From NCBI GenBank assembly GCA_028280885.1, contig JANQKY010000005.1, positions 1 to 38,807 on the forward strand: 38,807 bases of DNA. Reading direction: 5' to 3'. The first letter of the stretch is position 1; each line of letters begins with the position of its first letter. The stretch comes from Tepidamorphus sp. Lineage in GTDB: Bacteria > Pseudomonadota > Alphaproteobacteria > Rhizobiales > Tepidamorphaceae. A program made the translations under genes and the position numbers. Below the pieces are notes generated by a model. The model searched no databases. It was not told the DNA's origin and saw nothing but the letters and a program-made list of their open reading frames with translations. This document shows, in pieces, positions 1 to 8,244 of this stretch.

Positions 1-99
1 AACCGCTTGAAGTGGCCTGCACTGCGGCGCGCTTCGCGCCTTGCCAGCAGCAAAATGGGCCACGCCGACGCCACAGTCATGATACGCAACAGGCCCTAG
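1..99 (+). CDS. C-terminal end of an upstream gene (partial)
   Basis: The first frame is open from base 1 to a TAG at 97-99 and gives a basic 32-residue tail. The stop lies three bases before the ATG of the next gene, the spacing expected inside an operon, so this is probably the last part of a co-transcribed gene that starts outside the window. There is too little sequence to name a family. A longer frame that starts with GTG at 12 and runs to 632 is less likely, because it overlaps the next gene almost completely. Confidence 0.4.
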   Translation, partial: NRLKWPALRRASRLASSKMGHADATVMIRNRP

Positions 100-102
100 C
101 CC

Positions 103-927
103 ATGTTCGCGACCGCCCTGCGCCTCTGCATCGCAATCGCCCTTGTCATGGGGCTCGGCTTCGGGCTGCACCAGTCCGGCTTTCTCCTTCAGGCGAAGGC
201 TGCGCTGGACCCCGGCAGCCGCCGCAACGGCCCGGCCGTCGCGCTGTGGTCGGTCGGATCGGATCCCGTGCCGATTGTCGTTGGCGATGCCGGGTTCCAC
301 AAGCTCATGCGCCACCACTGCGGTTTCGACCGGGCAACATACATCACCGCCGTGCCGACGACGTTCCGAGGCTTGGAAAGGCTGGTCGACAGCCTGCGGG
401 ACGGGCCCGCGCAGGCACCGGTCATCCTTCAGCTCACCAACGAAACCTGGTTTCCCAACAACAAAGTCACCGAATTCGACTTCCGCTATATGCCCGAGCG
501 GTCCGACTCCCTCATCGGCACCGCCTGGACCTCGACCGGGCTGATGTTCTCCTTTTTCTCGGATATCGTCCGCCGCGACGGCCGGCGGAAAAAGCCGAAG
601 AAGCGCCGGCCGAAAAAGCCGAAGAAGGATAGCCTCCACTTCGCCGCCGCCGATCTCAACGGCCTCGCCGACCTGAACGCGAGCATCGACGCGGTCGACC
701 GGCGCGTCTTCCTGGTCTTCGCCGACAAGCAAAAGCCGGTCGACGTCACCGATCGCCAGCTCAAGCGGCGGATGCAGGCCATCCGGGACGATGAAACCGG
801 CCGGCTCCACCGCGGGGTCGCGGAATTCGCGGAAAATGCGGATTGCGGCCTTGCGGAAGACTCGCGGGATGATGTGATATCCGGCCTGGCCCGCGTAAAC
901 GGCCGGGCCTTAAGGTCCGGGCCTTAA
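103..927 (+). CDS. Membrane-anchored protein of unknown function
   Basis: A 274-residue protein I do not recognise. Residues 4-34 form a hydrophobic segment that could be an uncleaved signal anchor, so the rest probably faces the periplasm. The stretch PVPIVVGDAGFHKLM near residue 60 loosely resembles the first block of an SGNH-type fold, but no convincing catalytic set is visible. Around residues 160-175 is a Lys/Arg/Pro-rich stretch made by a 24-bp tandem duplication. The stop codon lies inside a 14-bp tandem repeat (905-946), so the C-terminus is likely to vary between strains. It begins three bases after the preceding stop and is followed after 66 bases by the FabH-like gene. The shared orientation suggests one transcription unit. 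The function is unknown; the context suggests acyl modification of an envelope molecule. Confidence 0.6.
   Translation: MFATALRLCIAIALVMGLGFGLHQSGFLLQAKAALDPGSRRNGPAVALWSVGSDPVPIVVGDAGFHKLMRHHCGFDRATYITAVPTTFRGLERLVDSLRDGPAQAPVILQLTNETWFPNNKVTEFDFRYMPERSDSLIGTAWTSTGLMFSFFSDIVRRDGRRKKPKKRRPKKPKKDSLHFAAADLNGLADLNASIDAVDRRVFLVFADKQKPVDVTDRQLKRRMQAIRDDETGRLHRGVAEFAENADCGLAEDSRDDVISGLARVNGRALRSGP
581..628 (+). repeat. 24-bp tandem duplication inside the first full gene
   Basis: Two consecutive 24-bp units (581-604 and 605-628) differ at only two positions. They encode the basic segment KKPKKRRPKKPKK. Because 24 is a multiple of three, copy-number change keeps the frame. In the +3 frame the same bases would encode an acidic Ala/Glu repeat, but that frame ends at 632. 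Confidence 0.75.
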
Positions 928-946
928 GGTCCGGGCCTTAAGGTCC
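905..946 (+). repeat. 14-bp tandem repeat spanning a stop codon
   Basis: Three exact 14-bp copies of GGGCCTTAAGGTCC lie at 905-918, 919-932 and 933-946, followed by a degenerate fourth copy up to 960. Each unit contains the palindrome CCTTAAGG. The gene that starts at 103 ends on the TAA inside the second unit. Because 14 is not a multiple of three, the repeat is read in a different frame in each unit. Confidence 0.9.
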
Positions 947-993
947 GGGCCTAAGTATCGGGCCTGATTAGACGGCATGCACCAGGGATCGAC

Positions 994-1974
994 ATGATCG
1001 AACATATTTCCGTCGCGCTCCCCGACTGGACGGTTACCGCCGACGAAGTCGCCGCGTGGACAGCGTCCGACCCGGATTTCATCCGCGGCAAGGTCGGCAT
1101 CGAAGCCCGCCGGTTCCTTAAGGAGAACGAGACTGCCTGCGATCTCGCCGTGGCCGCCGTGCGCAAGCTGCTTGCCGAAACCGGCCGCGACGGCGCGGAT
1201 CTCGATTTTCTGATCACCGTGTCGCAGACCCCGGATGACCGCCTGCCGCATCTGGGCGCGCGGATCCAGACAGCCAGCGGCCTTCCCACGTCGATCATGT
1301 CCTTCGACATCGCGCTTGGCTGTTCGGGCTACGTGCACGCGCTCGCGGCCGCCCGCGGGCTGATGCTCGGCGGCATGCAAAGCGGCCTGATCGTCACCTG
1401 CGATCCCTATTCGAAGATGATGCGGCGCCAGGACAAGGCGACGGTCACGGTCTTCGGCGACGCCGCGACCTGCAGCCTCGTCACGCGCGCCGGGATCGAC
1501 CGGCTGGGCGATTTCGATTTCGGCACCGACGGCTCGGGCGCGGAACATCTCACCTACAAAGGACCATCTCTCGGCGATGCCCTGGCGCGGGATGCCGATG
1601 CGGGAGGGCGGGATGGCGACGACCCGGTCGCGAGCCTGCACATGAACGGCCGCGAGATCCTCAACTTCATGCTCGAACGGGTGCCCGAATCGGTTGATGC
1701 CTGCCTGGCTGCGAATGGGCTTGGGCGCGACGATGTCGACCTGTTCGTGTTTCACCAGGCCAGCCAGTACATGCTCACCCTGCTCGCCCGCCGCATGGGC
1801 CTCGACCCGAACAAGGTGCCGATCCGCATCGCGCAGGTCGGCAATACGGTTTCCTCGACCATTCCGATCGTTCTATCCGAGCTTCAAGGCGAGAACGCCC
1901 TTGCCGGCAAGACCGTGCTGATGTCGGGTTTCGGGGTCGGGCTGTCCTGGGCAACGACGATCTGGCGCGGATGA
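994..1974 (+). CDS. 3-oxoacyl-ACP synthase III family protein (FabH-like)
   Basis: A 326-residue thiolase-fold condensing enzyme. The Cys-His-Asn triad is visible: C110 in ALGCSGYVHAL, H254 in FVFHQAS and N284 in QVGNTVSST. Family members condense an acyl-CoA with malonyl-ACP, or catalyse related ester or ketone formation. The sequence departs enough from housekeeping FabH, and lacks the usual fab/plsX neighbours, that a secondary role is more likely. It sits between two membrane-anchored proteins and four bases before an SGNH-like gene. That suggests it makes a special acyl chain or acyl transfer for an envelope or secreted product. The start at 994 follows an AGGGATC that can serve as ribosome site. 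Family placement is firm; the substrate is unknown. Confidence 0.85.
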   Translation: MIEHISVALPDWTVTADEVAAWTASDPDFIRGKVGIEARRFLKENETACDLAVAAVRKLLAETGRDGADLDFLITVSQTPDDRLPHLGARIQTASGLPTSIMSFDIALGCSGYVHALAAARGLMLGGMQSGLIVTCDPYSKMMRRQDKATVTVFGDAATCSLVTRAGIDRLGDFDFGTDGSGAEHLTYKGPSLGDALARDADAGGRDGDDPVASLHMNGREILNFMLERVPESVDACLAANGLGRDDVDLFVFHQASQYMLTLLARRMGLDPNKVPIRIAQVGNTVSSTIPIVLSELQGENALAGKTVLMSGFGVGLSWATTIWRG

Positions 1975-1978
1975 GCCG

Positions 1979-3001
1979 ATGACTCAGTCGGAGAAGACGG
2001 CGACCACCTCTCCCGGACGGGCCCGCCGCCCACTGGCAATCGCCTTCCTGCTTCTGTGCGCGGCGGCGATCGCGATCCTTGTCCTGCCCGACCTGCTGGC
2101 ACTCCGCTATGCCGGTCGATATCGCGACCATGCGCTGCAGATGTTCTGCCGGGACACGCCGGTCGATGTCGTCGTGGTCGGAACCTCGCGCATGGCGCGC
2201 GCCGTCGATTCCGGCAAGATCGCCGCCGCCTATCGCGAGAAAACCGGCCAGGATCTGACCATTCTCGACCTGTCCAAGATCGGACCGTCGGAAATCGTCT
2301 GGGAAACCCTGCTGGAAGACTTGACCGCGTCACGCCACGTCAAGCTGATCGTCGCCGAATACGCCCACTATCGCAGCCCGTCGAGGCGGCTCCAGCATAT
2401 GGAAAAGATCGGCACGGTGCTGCCGGGTCAGCGCGTATTCGCCGAGATCCGCAAGGCAAGCGCCGATTCGGAAAGCAGCTCGCTGGCCGGCGACATTCTG
2501 ACCTTCGTATCGATGCGCCTGCGCTTCCTGGAAAGCGGCGCCCTGTCGCCGTGGACCGGCTGTCCGGCGCAGTACCGGACCACACTGCCGCCCGATCCCA
2601 CCCTGTCGCGGCCACAGGACACGAAGTTCCTGCAATACGCCCCTGGCCCCGGTGCGGACTCCTACCAACCCTTTCCCGACAGCCGGCTGCTCGACGCGCG
2701 CAGGAACCCGCTCCAGATCGACAACGCGGAGACCCTGGTCGCGCTGGCCGGCGGCATCGGCGCGGACATCATCTTCGTCAATCACAACAGTATTCAGTTC
2801 GAACAGGTCTCCGCCGCCTCCAGGGAACGGTTCACCGAACGCTTCGGTGCCGATCTCGTCACCTGGCCGGCACGGACCGACCGCCTGCTCAAGTCGGAAT
2901 ATCTCTATGCCGACAAGACCCATTTCGACGAGGACGGCGCGACCGTCTTCGCCGACTGGCTCGCCGGAGAGATCGCCACGCGGCTGCCGGCCGGATCGTA
3001 G
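1979..3001 (+). CDS. Membrane-anchored SGNH hydrolase-like protein
   Basis: A 340-residue protein with one N-terminal transmembrane segment (about residues 18-43) and a large domain probably outside the cytoplasm. The fold is suggested by VVVGTSRMARA, which puts a Ser (S70) at the block I position, and by ADKTHFDEDGA near the C-terminus, which gives the D312-x-x-H315 pair typical of block V. Proteins of this shape (AlgJ/AlgX/DltD-like) often work with acyltransferases that decorate polysaccharides or teichoic acids, but no family name is certain here. It starts four bases after the stop of the FabH-like gene, which argues for translational coupling and a shared pathway. It could be an acyltransferase or an esterase. 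Confidence 0.7.
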   Translation: MTQSEKTATTSPGRARRPLAIAFLLLCAAAIAILVLPDLLALRYAGRYRDHALQMFCRDTPVDVVVVGTSRMARAVDSGKIAAAYREKTGQDLTILDLSKIGPSEIVWETLLEDLTASRHVKLIVAEYAHYRSPSRRLQHMEKIGTVLPGQRVFAEIRKASADSESSSLAGDILTFVSMRLRFLESGALSPWTGCPAQYRTTLPPDPTLSRPQDTKFLQYAPGPGADSYQPFPDSRLLDARRNPLQIDNAETLVALAGGIGADIIFVNHNSIQFEQVSAASRERFTERFGADLVTWPARTDRLLKSEYLYADKTHFDEDGATVFADWLAGEIATRLPAGS

Positions 3002-3050
3002 CGCGTTTCCCGGATAGAACCGGTTATCCCGCCCCGGTTATCCCGCCCGA

Positions 3051-4688
3051 CTATCCTGCGGGCGCGAAGGAATTCGCCTGCGCCCGCTTCCAGGCGCGGT
3101 GGAGCATCGTCGGCTCCTTGCCGCCCTTGGCGAGCAGCGCGCCCGGCTCGACGAAATCATAGATGTGATCGAGCGGCAGGGCGTGGTGCTCGTCGATGCG
3201 GCGGAAGATGTGCCCCGGTGTCAGTTCGCCGGGATGGGACAGCCCCGCCGCACCGAGCACCAGCGCCAGGGCCTCGAGGGTCTCGCGGTGGAAATTGTGC
3301 ACCCGCACCGCCTTGTCGGCGACCACAAGGCCGCGCTGGCGGATCGGATCGCTGGTCGTGACGCCGGTCGGGCATTCGCCGGTGTGGCAGCGCAGCGACT
3401 GGACGCAGCCCAGCGTGAACATGAAGGCGCGCGCGGCGTTGCACCAGTCCGCGCCGATCGCCATGTTGGATGCCAGGTAGAAGGCCGTCGTGACCTTGCC
3501 GCTCGCCGCCAGCCGCAGCTTGTCGCGCACGCCCGATCCCACCAGCGCGTTCTGCGCGAAGACGAGGCCTTCGCGCAGCGGCATGCCGATATGGTCGGAG
3601 AACTCGACGGGTGCCGCGCCCGTGCCGCCTTCCGCGCCGTCGATCACGATGAAATCGGCGAAGATCTCCGTCTCGTTCATCGCCTTGCAGATCGCCAGAA
3701 GCTCGTGCGGATTGCCGATGCACAGCTTGAAGCCGACGGGCTTGCCGCCGGACAGGTCGCGGAGCTTGGCGATGAACTCCATCATCTCGATCGGCGTGGA
3801 GAAGGCGCTGTGCGCCGGCGGCGACACGCAGTCCTGCCCCATCGGGACGCCGCGCGTTTCGGAAATCTCCGGCGTGATCTTGTCGGCCGGCAGAACGCCG
3901 CCATGGCCCGGCTTGGCGCCCTGGCTGAGCTTGATCTCGATCATCTTGACCTGATCGGACACGGCCTGCTCGGCGAAGCGCTTGGGATCGAAATGCCCGT
4001 CCTTGTCGCGGCAGCCGAAATAGCCGCTGCCCAGTTCCCAGACGAGATCGCCGCCGTTCTTGCGGTGATAGGGGCTGATGCTGCCCTCGCCGGTATCGTG
4101 ATAGAAGCCGCCCTTCTTGGCCCCCAGATTGAGCGCCTCGACCGCGTTCGCCCCCAGCGCGCCGAAGCTCATCGCCGAGATGTTCAGGACCGAGACGGAA
4201 TAGGGCTTCGAACACTGCGGCCCGCCGACATCGACGCGGAAGTCGTCGGGATCGACCTCCCGGGCCGCGATCGAATGGGCGAGCCATTCATAGTCGGATT
4301 CGTGAATGTCGAGTTCGGTGCCGAAGGGATGCAGGTCGAGCGCTTCCTTGGCGCGCTGATAGATGAGCGAGCGATGCTCGCGCGAATAGGGTCGGCCCTC
4401 GGTGTTGCTCTCGACGATGTACTGGCGCAGGAACGGCCGCAATTCCTCCGAGATCCATCGCACATAGGCGATCACCGGATAGTTGCGCATCAGCGTGTGC
4501 CTGGTCTGGATCAGGTTCCAGATCCCGACGCCGGTCAGGAAGAGAAAGATCAGGAACAGCCATTTGACGAAACGGGCCTCGCCGAGAAGTCCGGCCGTGA
4601 CGATCGTGCCAAGTATGACGAACGCAAATGTTCCAAACCGCGTGAACAGCGTCACGGGCCGGGTTTCCTTGAAATCATTGAAGGTCAT
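3051..4688 (-). CDS. FMN-binding glutamate synthase family protein (GltB-like)
   Basis: 545 residues when started at 4688, where GGAGGAAG precedes the ATG closely; a start at 4760 would add 24 residues without a ribosome site. Two transmembrane helices (about residues 12-55) precede a domain like the FMN barrel of the large glutamate synthase subunit, with NISAMSFGALG, HDTGEGSIS, KLSQGAKPGHGG and IDGAEGGTGAAP. Near the C-terminus, LGCVQSLRCHTGECPTGV has the C-x5-C-x4-C spacing of the 3Fe-4S ligands of glutamate synthase. The N-terminal glutaminase domain is absent, so it is not a complete GOGAT. Such stand-alone membrane proteins are common in proteobacteria and their substrate is unclear. 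The gene is convergent with the SGNH-like gene and appears monocistronic. Confidence 0.85.
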   Translation of the reverse strand: MTFNDFKETRPVTLFTRFGTFAFVILGTIVTAGLLGEARFVKWLFLIFLFLTGVGIWNLIQTRHTLMRNYPVIAYVRWISEELRPFLRQYIVESNTEGRPYSREHRSLIYQRAKEALDLHPFGTELDIHESDYEWLAHSIAAREVDPDDFRVDVGGPQCSKPYSVSVLNISAMSFGALGANAVEALNLGAKKGGFYHDTGEGSISPYHRKNGGDLVWELGSGYFGCRDKDGHFDPKRFAEQAVSDQVKMIEIKLSQGAKPGHGGVLPADKITPEISETRGVPMGQDCVSPPAHSAFSTPIEMMEFIAKLRDLSGGKPVGFKLCIGNPHELLAICKAMNETEIFADFIVIDGAEGGTGAAPVEFSDHIGMPLREGLVFAQNALVGSGVRDKLRLAASGKVTTAFYLASNMAIGADWCNAARAFMFTLGCVQSLRCHTGECPTGVTTSDPIRQRGLVVADKAVRVHNFHRETLEALALVLGAAGLSHPGELTPGHIFRRIDEHHALPLDHIYDFVEPGALLAKGGKEPTMLHRAWKRAQANSFAPAG

Positions 4689-4932
4689 GCGACTTCCTCC
4701 CGCCGGTCTGCCTGCGGCGGGAAGGAGATTGGGGGGACTCCCGCGCGACGCAGGGTGCAAGTTGACCCTACGAACGTCTTTCAGGCAAGGCCCGACACCG
4801 GAACTGCCTACCGCGGATTTAACGTTTCACCCCCCGGCCGCCATCGCATCGCTTTCGGCAAGGCCGTTCGGGGCTGACTGGGGAGAGGCCTGCGGGCTCT
4901 CGTCTCCCTGCGAGGTCATCCCCGGGCGTGTT

Positions 4933-5175
4933 CCACTGCTGTCCGGTTTAAATCCGGCGAGGTCGATTAACCGGTTGCCTGGCATTGCGTTTTCGGCAAT
5001 TGACGGTCGTGGGATATGCACTGCCCCTCCACCAACTCAGTGGTATCTGGAGCACGGCAGAAAACCAAATAAACGCATGGGGTTACTGGATCCCCGCCGC
5101 CGCGGGGATGACGTCCGGAGGGGTGGCCAGGCTGAAAGCAAACGGTGCCCTCCTCACTGAACCGGACAGCATTGG
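4933..5175. repeat. MITE-like dispersed element, copy 1
   Basis: A 243-bp non-coding element bounded by inverted ends: 4933-4948 (CCACTGCTGTCCGGTT) and 5160-5175, which match at 15 of 16 positions. Its whole length aligns with the reverse complement of 34855-35139, except that it lacks a palindromic insert of about 43 bp present there. Shared landmarks are TTTAAATCCGGCGA, CACCAACTCAG, ATCTGGAGCACGGC and a GATCCCCGCCGCCGCGGGGAT palindrome near 5090-5110. It holds no credible gene. No clear target duplication flanks this copy. Confidence 0.75.
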
Positions 5176-5395
5176 ACTTGTTCCGGGCATCCATGAACAC
5201 AGTCGCCAGCGCGAGTGTTCATGGATTGCCGGGACGAGCCCGGCAATGACAGCAGAGTGGTGGCCAAGCTGAAAACAAAAAGCCCCGTCCCCGCTGAACC
5301 GAACACCAGGGGACAAATCCGGCAATGACACCGGGGCGAAATAGCGGGCGATGCCGGACACCGCTTCCATCGAGGAAAACAGGGTTGATGACGAA
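5176..5395. repeat. Mosaic of palindromic repeat modules
   Basis: Three modules lie directly after the MITE-like element. Bases 5176-5251 form a palindrome with an ATCCATGAACAC / GTGTTCATGGAT core. Bases 5246-5312 repeat the arm sequence found at both ends of the 8245-8529 element (GGTGGCCAAGCTGAAAACA and onward). Bases 5325-5385 match, in reverse, an internal part of that element (GGACACCGCTTCCATCGAGG). These blocks also yield meaningless frames with GLVPAIHEH-like peptides. From 4689 to 4932 I see only the leader of the GltB-like gene, and from 5396 to 5492 the leader of the hydrolase. Confidence 0.65.
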
Positions 5396-5492
5396 ACGTC
5401 ATCGATTGCATTGCGGATGTCACAGTAATCCCGGAAAACAGGCTCCCCGATACGGACCCGCCGGTATCGGGCTATATCCTCAAGAGGAAAAC

Positions 5493-6821
5493 ATGACCCG
5501 ACCTGTGCCCAACCGCCTGGCCGCGGCAGCCGCTTCCGTATCGCTGCTGCTTGCCGCAACCCTGTCCGCCATGGCCGAGAACCGCATCGACATCGTCCGC
5601 CCGGACGCCCCGGAGCTTGCCGCGCATGGCGATCACGGCGTCGGCCGGATGACGCTTGATCTCGTCAACCCCGACCAGATCGACATCCTGAACGTCACCG
5701 AGGGCGCCGAACCGCCGCGCTACGACCGTCCGCTCACCGTCGAGGTATTCTATCCCGCCGAAGCCCATGGCGCCGCGACGCCCATGCGCGTCCTGTTGCG
5801 CGACGGCGAGACCGAAGCCGACATCGTCGGCCTGTCGGCGGACGCCGCCGCGCCGGATATGGGCAACGCGCCCTATCCGCTGGTGCTGGTCTCGCACGGC
5901 TATCCGGGCAACCGCTTCCTGATGAGCCACCTGGCCGAGAACCTCGCCTCCAAGGGCTATGTGGTCGCCTCGATCGACCACACCGATTCGATGTATCACG
6001 ACAAGGCGGCTTTCGGCTCGACCCTGGTCAACCGGCCGCTCGACCAGATGTTCGTCATGAACGAGATCGAACGGCTCTCGAAGGAAGACGATTCGTTGCT
6101 CAAGGGCCTCGTTTCGACCGAGAATACCGGCCTCGTCGGCTATTCGATGGGCGGCTACGGCGCGATCATCTCGGCTGGCGGCGGCGTCACCGATAAATCG
6201 ATCGACTATGAATGGGGCGCCCCGGAGGGGCTTCTGGAGATACACAAGGCCGGCAGCGACAGCCACGAGGCGCTGATCGATCCGCGCCTGAAGGCGATCG
6301 TCGCGATCGGCCCCTGGGGCCGTGCACGCGATTTCTGGGACGCCGAGGGCCTTGCCGGCGTGCGCGTGCCGGCGCTCTATGTCGCCGGCAGCGAAGACGA
6401 CATCTCCGGCTACGAGGACGGGATCCGCAGGATCTGGGAAGAGTCGACCGGCACCGACCGCCATCTGCTGACCTTTATCAGCGCCAACCACAACGCCGCA
6501 GCCCCGATGCCGGCGCCGGCCGAATCCTATGCTTACAGCGAGACACTCGGCTGGGCGCCGTTCGGCCATTACGGCGACGCGGTCTGGGACACCGTCCGGA
6601 TGAACAACATCCTGCAGCATTTCGCCACGGCCTATCTCGACCTGCATCTGAGGGGCGATACGGACAGGGCGGCCTATCTCGACCTCGTCCCGGTCGCCGA
6701 GGACGGCGTCCATGCCGTCGAGAAGGACGGCACCGAAAAGCCCGAGCACACCTACTGGAAGGGTTTCGACAAGCGCACCGCCAAGGGGCTGACATTCGAG
6801 CACCTGCCGAAGGGCGAGTGA
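5493..6821 (+). CDS. Secreted alpha/beta hydrolase (dienelactone hydrolase-like)
   Basis: 442 residues from the ATG at 5493, which follows AAGAGGAAAAC. Upstream in-frame starts fall in repeat DNA and would bury the signal peptide. Residues 1-28 look like a Sec signal ending in AMA. An HGYPGN motif (about residue 134) gives the oxyanion region, and GYSMGG at 216-221 carries the nucleophile S218. A D (YVAGSEDD) and an H (SANHNA) downstream complete a plausible triad. It resembles the platelet-activating-factor acetylhydrolase and dienelactone hydrolase group, so a soluble periplasmic ester hydrolase is likely. The substrate cannot be read from the sequence. It is followed by a strong terminator shared with convergent argG. 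Confidence 0.8.
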   Translation: MTRPVPNRLAAAAASVSLLLAATLSAMAENRIDIVRPDAPELAAHGDHGVGRMTLDLVNPDQIDILNVTEGAEPPRYDRPLTVEVFYPAEAHGAATPMRVLLRDGETEADIVGLSADAAAPDMGNAPYPLVLVSHGYPGNRFLMSHLAENLASKGYVVASIDHTDSMYHDKAAFGSTLVNRPLDQMFVMNEIERLSKEDDSLLKGLVSTENTGLVGYSMGGYGAIISAGGGVTDKSIDYEWGAPEGLLEIHKAGSDSHEALIDPRLKAIVAIGPWGRARDFWDAEGLAGVRVPALYVAGSEDDISGYEDGIRRIWEESTGTDRHLLTFISANHNAAAPMPAPAESYAYSETLGWAPFGHYGDAVWDTVRMNNILQHFATAYLDLHLRGDTDRAAYLDLVPVAEDGVHAVEKDGTEKPEHTYWKGFDKRTAKGLTFEHLPKGE

Positions 6822-6846
6822 TCGCCGGGCGATGTTCCCAAACGAC

Positions 6847-6872
6847 AAACGCCGCTCTTTGGAGCGGCGTTT
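6847..6872. terminator. Bidirectional rho-independent terminator
   Basis: A perfect 11-bp stem, AAACGCCGCTC (6847-6857) paired with GAGCGGCGTTT (6862-6872), with a TTTG loop. A T-rich run follows on the plus strand. It lies between the convergent hydrolase gene and argG and can end transcription from both sides. Confidence 0.85.
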
Positions 6873-6902
6873 CTTCTTCGATAGGTCTGCGAAACGGGGT
6901 GA

Positions 6903-8117
6903 CTACCCCCGCCGGTCGCGGGCGGCAAGCGTCCTGAGCCGCAGGGCGTTCAGGCGGATGAAGCCGGCCGCGTCCTTCTGGTCATAGGCGCCGCGGTCGT
7001 CCTCGAAGGTGACGAGTTCCTCCGAATAGAGCGAATGCGGGCTTGCCCGGCCGATCACGTCGACATTGCCCTTGTAGAGCTTCAGGCGCACCGTGCCGCC
7101 GACCTTCTCCTGGCTCTTGTCGGCCATCGCCTGGATCATCTCGCGCTCCGGCGAGAACCAGAAGCCGTTATAAATCAGCTCCGCGTAGCGCGGCATCAGA
7201 TCGTCCTTGAGATGCGCCGCGCCGCGGTCGAGCGTCAGCGATTCCATCGCCCGGTGCGCGGTAAGCAGGATCGTGCCGCCCGGTGTCTCGTAGACGCCGC
7301 GGTTCTTCATGCCGACGAAACGGTTCTCGACCAGATCGAGCCGGCCGATGCCGTTGTCGCGGCCATAGGCGTTGAGCGCAGTCAGCAGCGTCGCCGGGCT
7401 CATCGCCTCGCCGTTGATGGAAACCGGATCGCCCTTTTCGAAGCCGATCTCGATGATCGTCGGCGTGTCGGGGGCGTCTTCCGGGCTGACGGTGCGCTGA
7501 TAGACGTGTTCGGGCGCCTCGACATTCGGGTCCTCGAGAACCTTGCCCTCGGAGGAGGAGTGCAGCAGGTTGGCGTCGACGGAAAACGGTGCCTCGCCGC
7601 GCTTGTCCTTCGGCACGACGATCTGATGCTGCTCGGCGAAGGCGACGAGATCGGAGCGCGACTTGAAGTCCCATTCGCGCCACGGCGCGATCACCTTGAT
7701 ATCGGGATTGAGCGCATAGGCCGACAGTTCGAAGCGGACCTGGTCATTGCCCTTGCCCGTCGCTCCATGGGCAATGGCGTCGGCGCCCGTCTCCTCGGCG
7801 ATCTCGATGAGCCGCTTGGTGATCAGCGGCCGGGCGATCGAGGTGCCGAGCAGGTAGACCCCCTCGTAGACGGCGTTCATGCGGAACATCGGGAAGACGA
7901 AGTCGCGCACGAATTCCTCGCGCACGTCCTCGATATAGATGTCCTTGATGCCGAGCCGCTCGGCGTTGCGGCGGGCCGGCTCCAGTTCCTCGCCCTGGCC
8001 GAGATCGGCGGTGAAGGTCACCACCTCGCAGCCATAGGTTTCCTTGAGCCATTTCAGGATGATCGAGGTGTCGAGGCCGCCCGAATAGGACAGCACCACC
8101 TTCTTGATGTCCGCCAT
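6903..8117 (-). CDS. argG: Argininosuccinate synthase
   Basis: 404 residues, the usual length. It joins citrulline and aspartate with ATP to make argininosuccinate, the penultimate step of arginine synthesis, in the cytoplasm. The N-terminal SYSGGLDTS is the PP-loop ATP pyrophosphatase signature. [13 protein letters not shown] and the following regions are typical of ArgG. The ATG at 8117 is preceded by GAGGACCTGCA. It is not in an arg operon: the downstream neighbour is convergent and upstream lies a repeat element. A plausible promoter is at 8160-8188. Confidence 0.97.
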   Translation of the reverse strand: MADIKKVVLSYSGGLDTSIILKWLKETYGCEVVTFTADLGQGEELEPARRNAERLGIKDIYIEDVREEFVRDFVFPMFRMNAVYEGVYLLGTSIARPLITKRLIEIAEETGADAIAHGATGKGNDQVRFELSAYALNPDIKVIAPWREWDFKSRSDLVAFAEQHQIVVPKDKRGEAPFSVDANLLHSSSEGKVLEDPNVEAPEHVYQRTVSPEDAPDTPTIIEIGFEKGDPVSINGEAMSPATLLTALNAYGRDNGIGRLDLVENRFVGMKNRGVYETPGGTILLTAHRAMESLTLDRGAAHLKDDLMPRYAELIYNGFWFSPEREMIQAMADKSQEKVGGTVRLKLYKGNVDVIGRASPHSLYSEELVTFEDDRGAYDQKDAAGFIRLNALRLRTLAARDRRG

Positions 8118-8159
8118 TGCAGGTCCTCATGCGGTGTTTTGGGAAAGCAGCAAGCCGGG

Positions 8160-8188
8160 CTTATAGGACGCGCCCGCCACCCCCGCAA
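8160..8188 (-). promoter_or_regulatory. Likely sigma-70 promoter of argG
   Basis: On the minus strand TTGCGG (8188-8183) and TATAAG (8165-8160) are 17 bp apart, placing transcription start about 35 bases before the argG ATG. The -35 lies in a hairpin arm, CCCCGCAA 8181-8188 with TTGCGGGG 8198-8205. The latter overlaps a second hairpin arm, GCGGGG 8200-8205 with CCCCGC 8211-8216, so the two pairings exclude each other. Confidence 0.5.
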
Positions 8189-8244
8189 GACGGCCTTTTG
8201 CGGGGCTGCTCCCCGCACAGCCGGCATCGACGCTGGAACGTACC

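Noticed and set aside
12..632. 206-residue frame from GTG at 12, ending in an Ala/Glu repeat
   Set aside because: It overlaps the better-supported 103-927 gene almost fully, is Arg/Pro-rich, and lacks a hydrophobic start or known motif.
3099..4877. 592-residue open frame opposite the GltB-like gene
   Set aside because: It mirrors the real gene and has no independent motif or ribosome site.
4985..5272. Small protein of 95 residues
   Set aside because: It lies wholly in repeat modules that recur in inverted orientation elsewhere, so its frame is not maintained.
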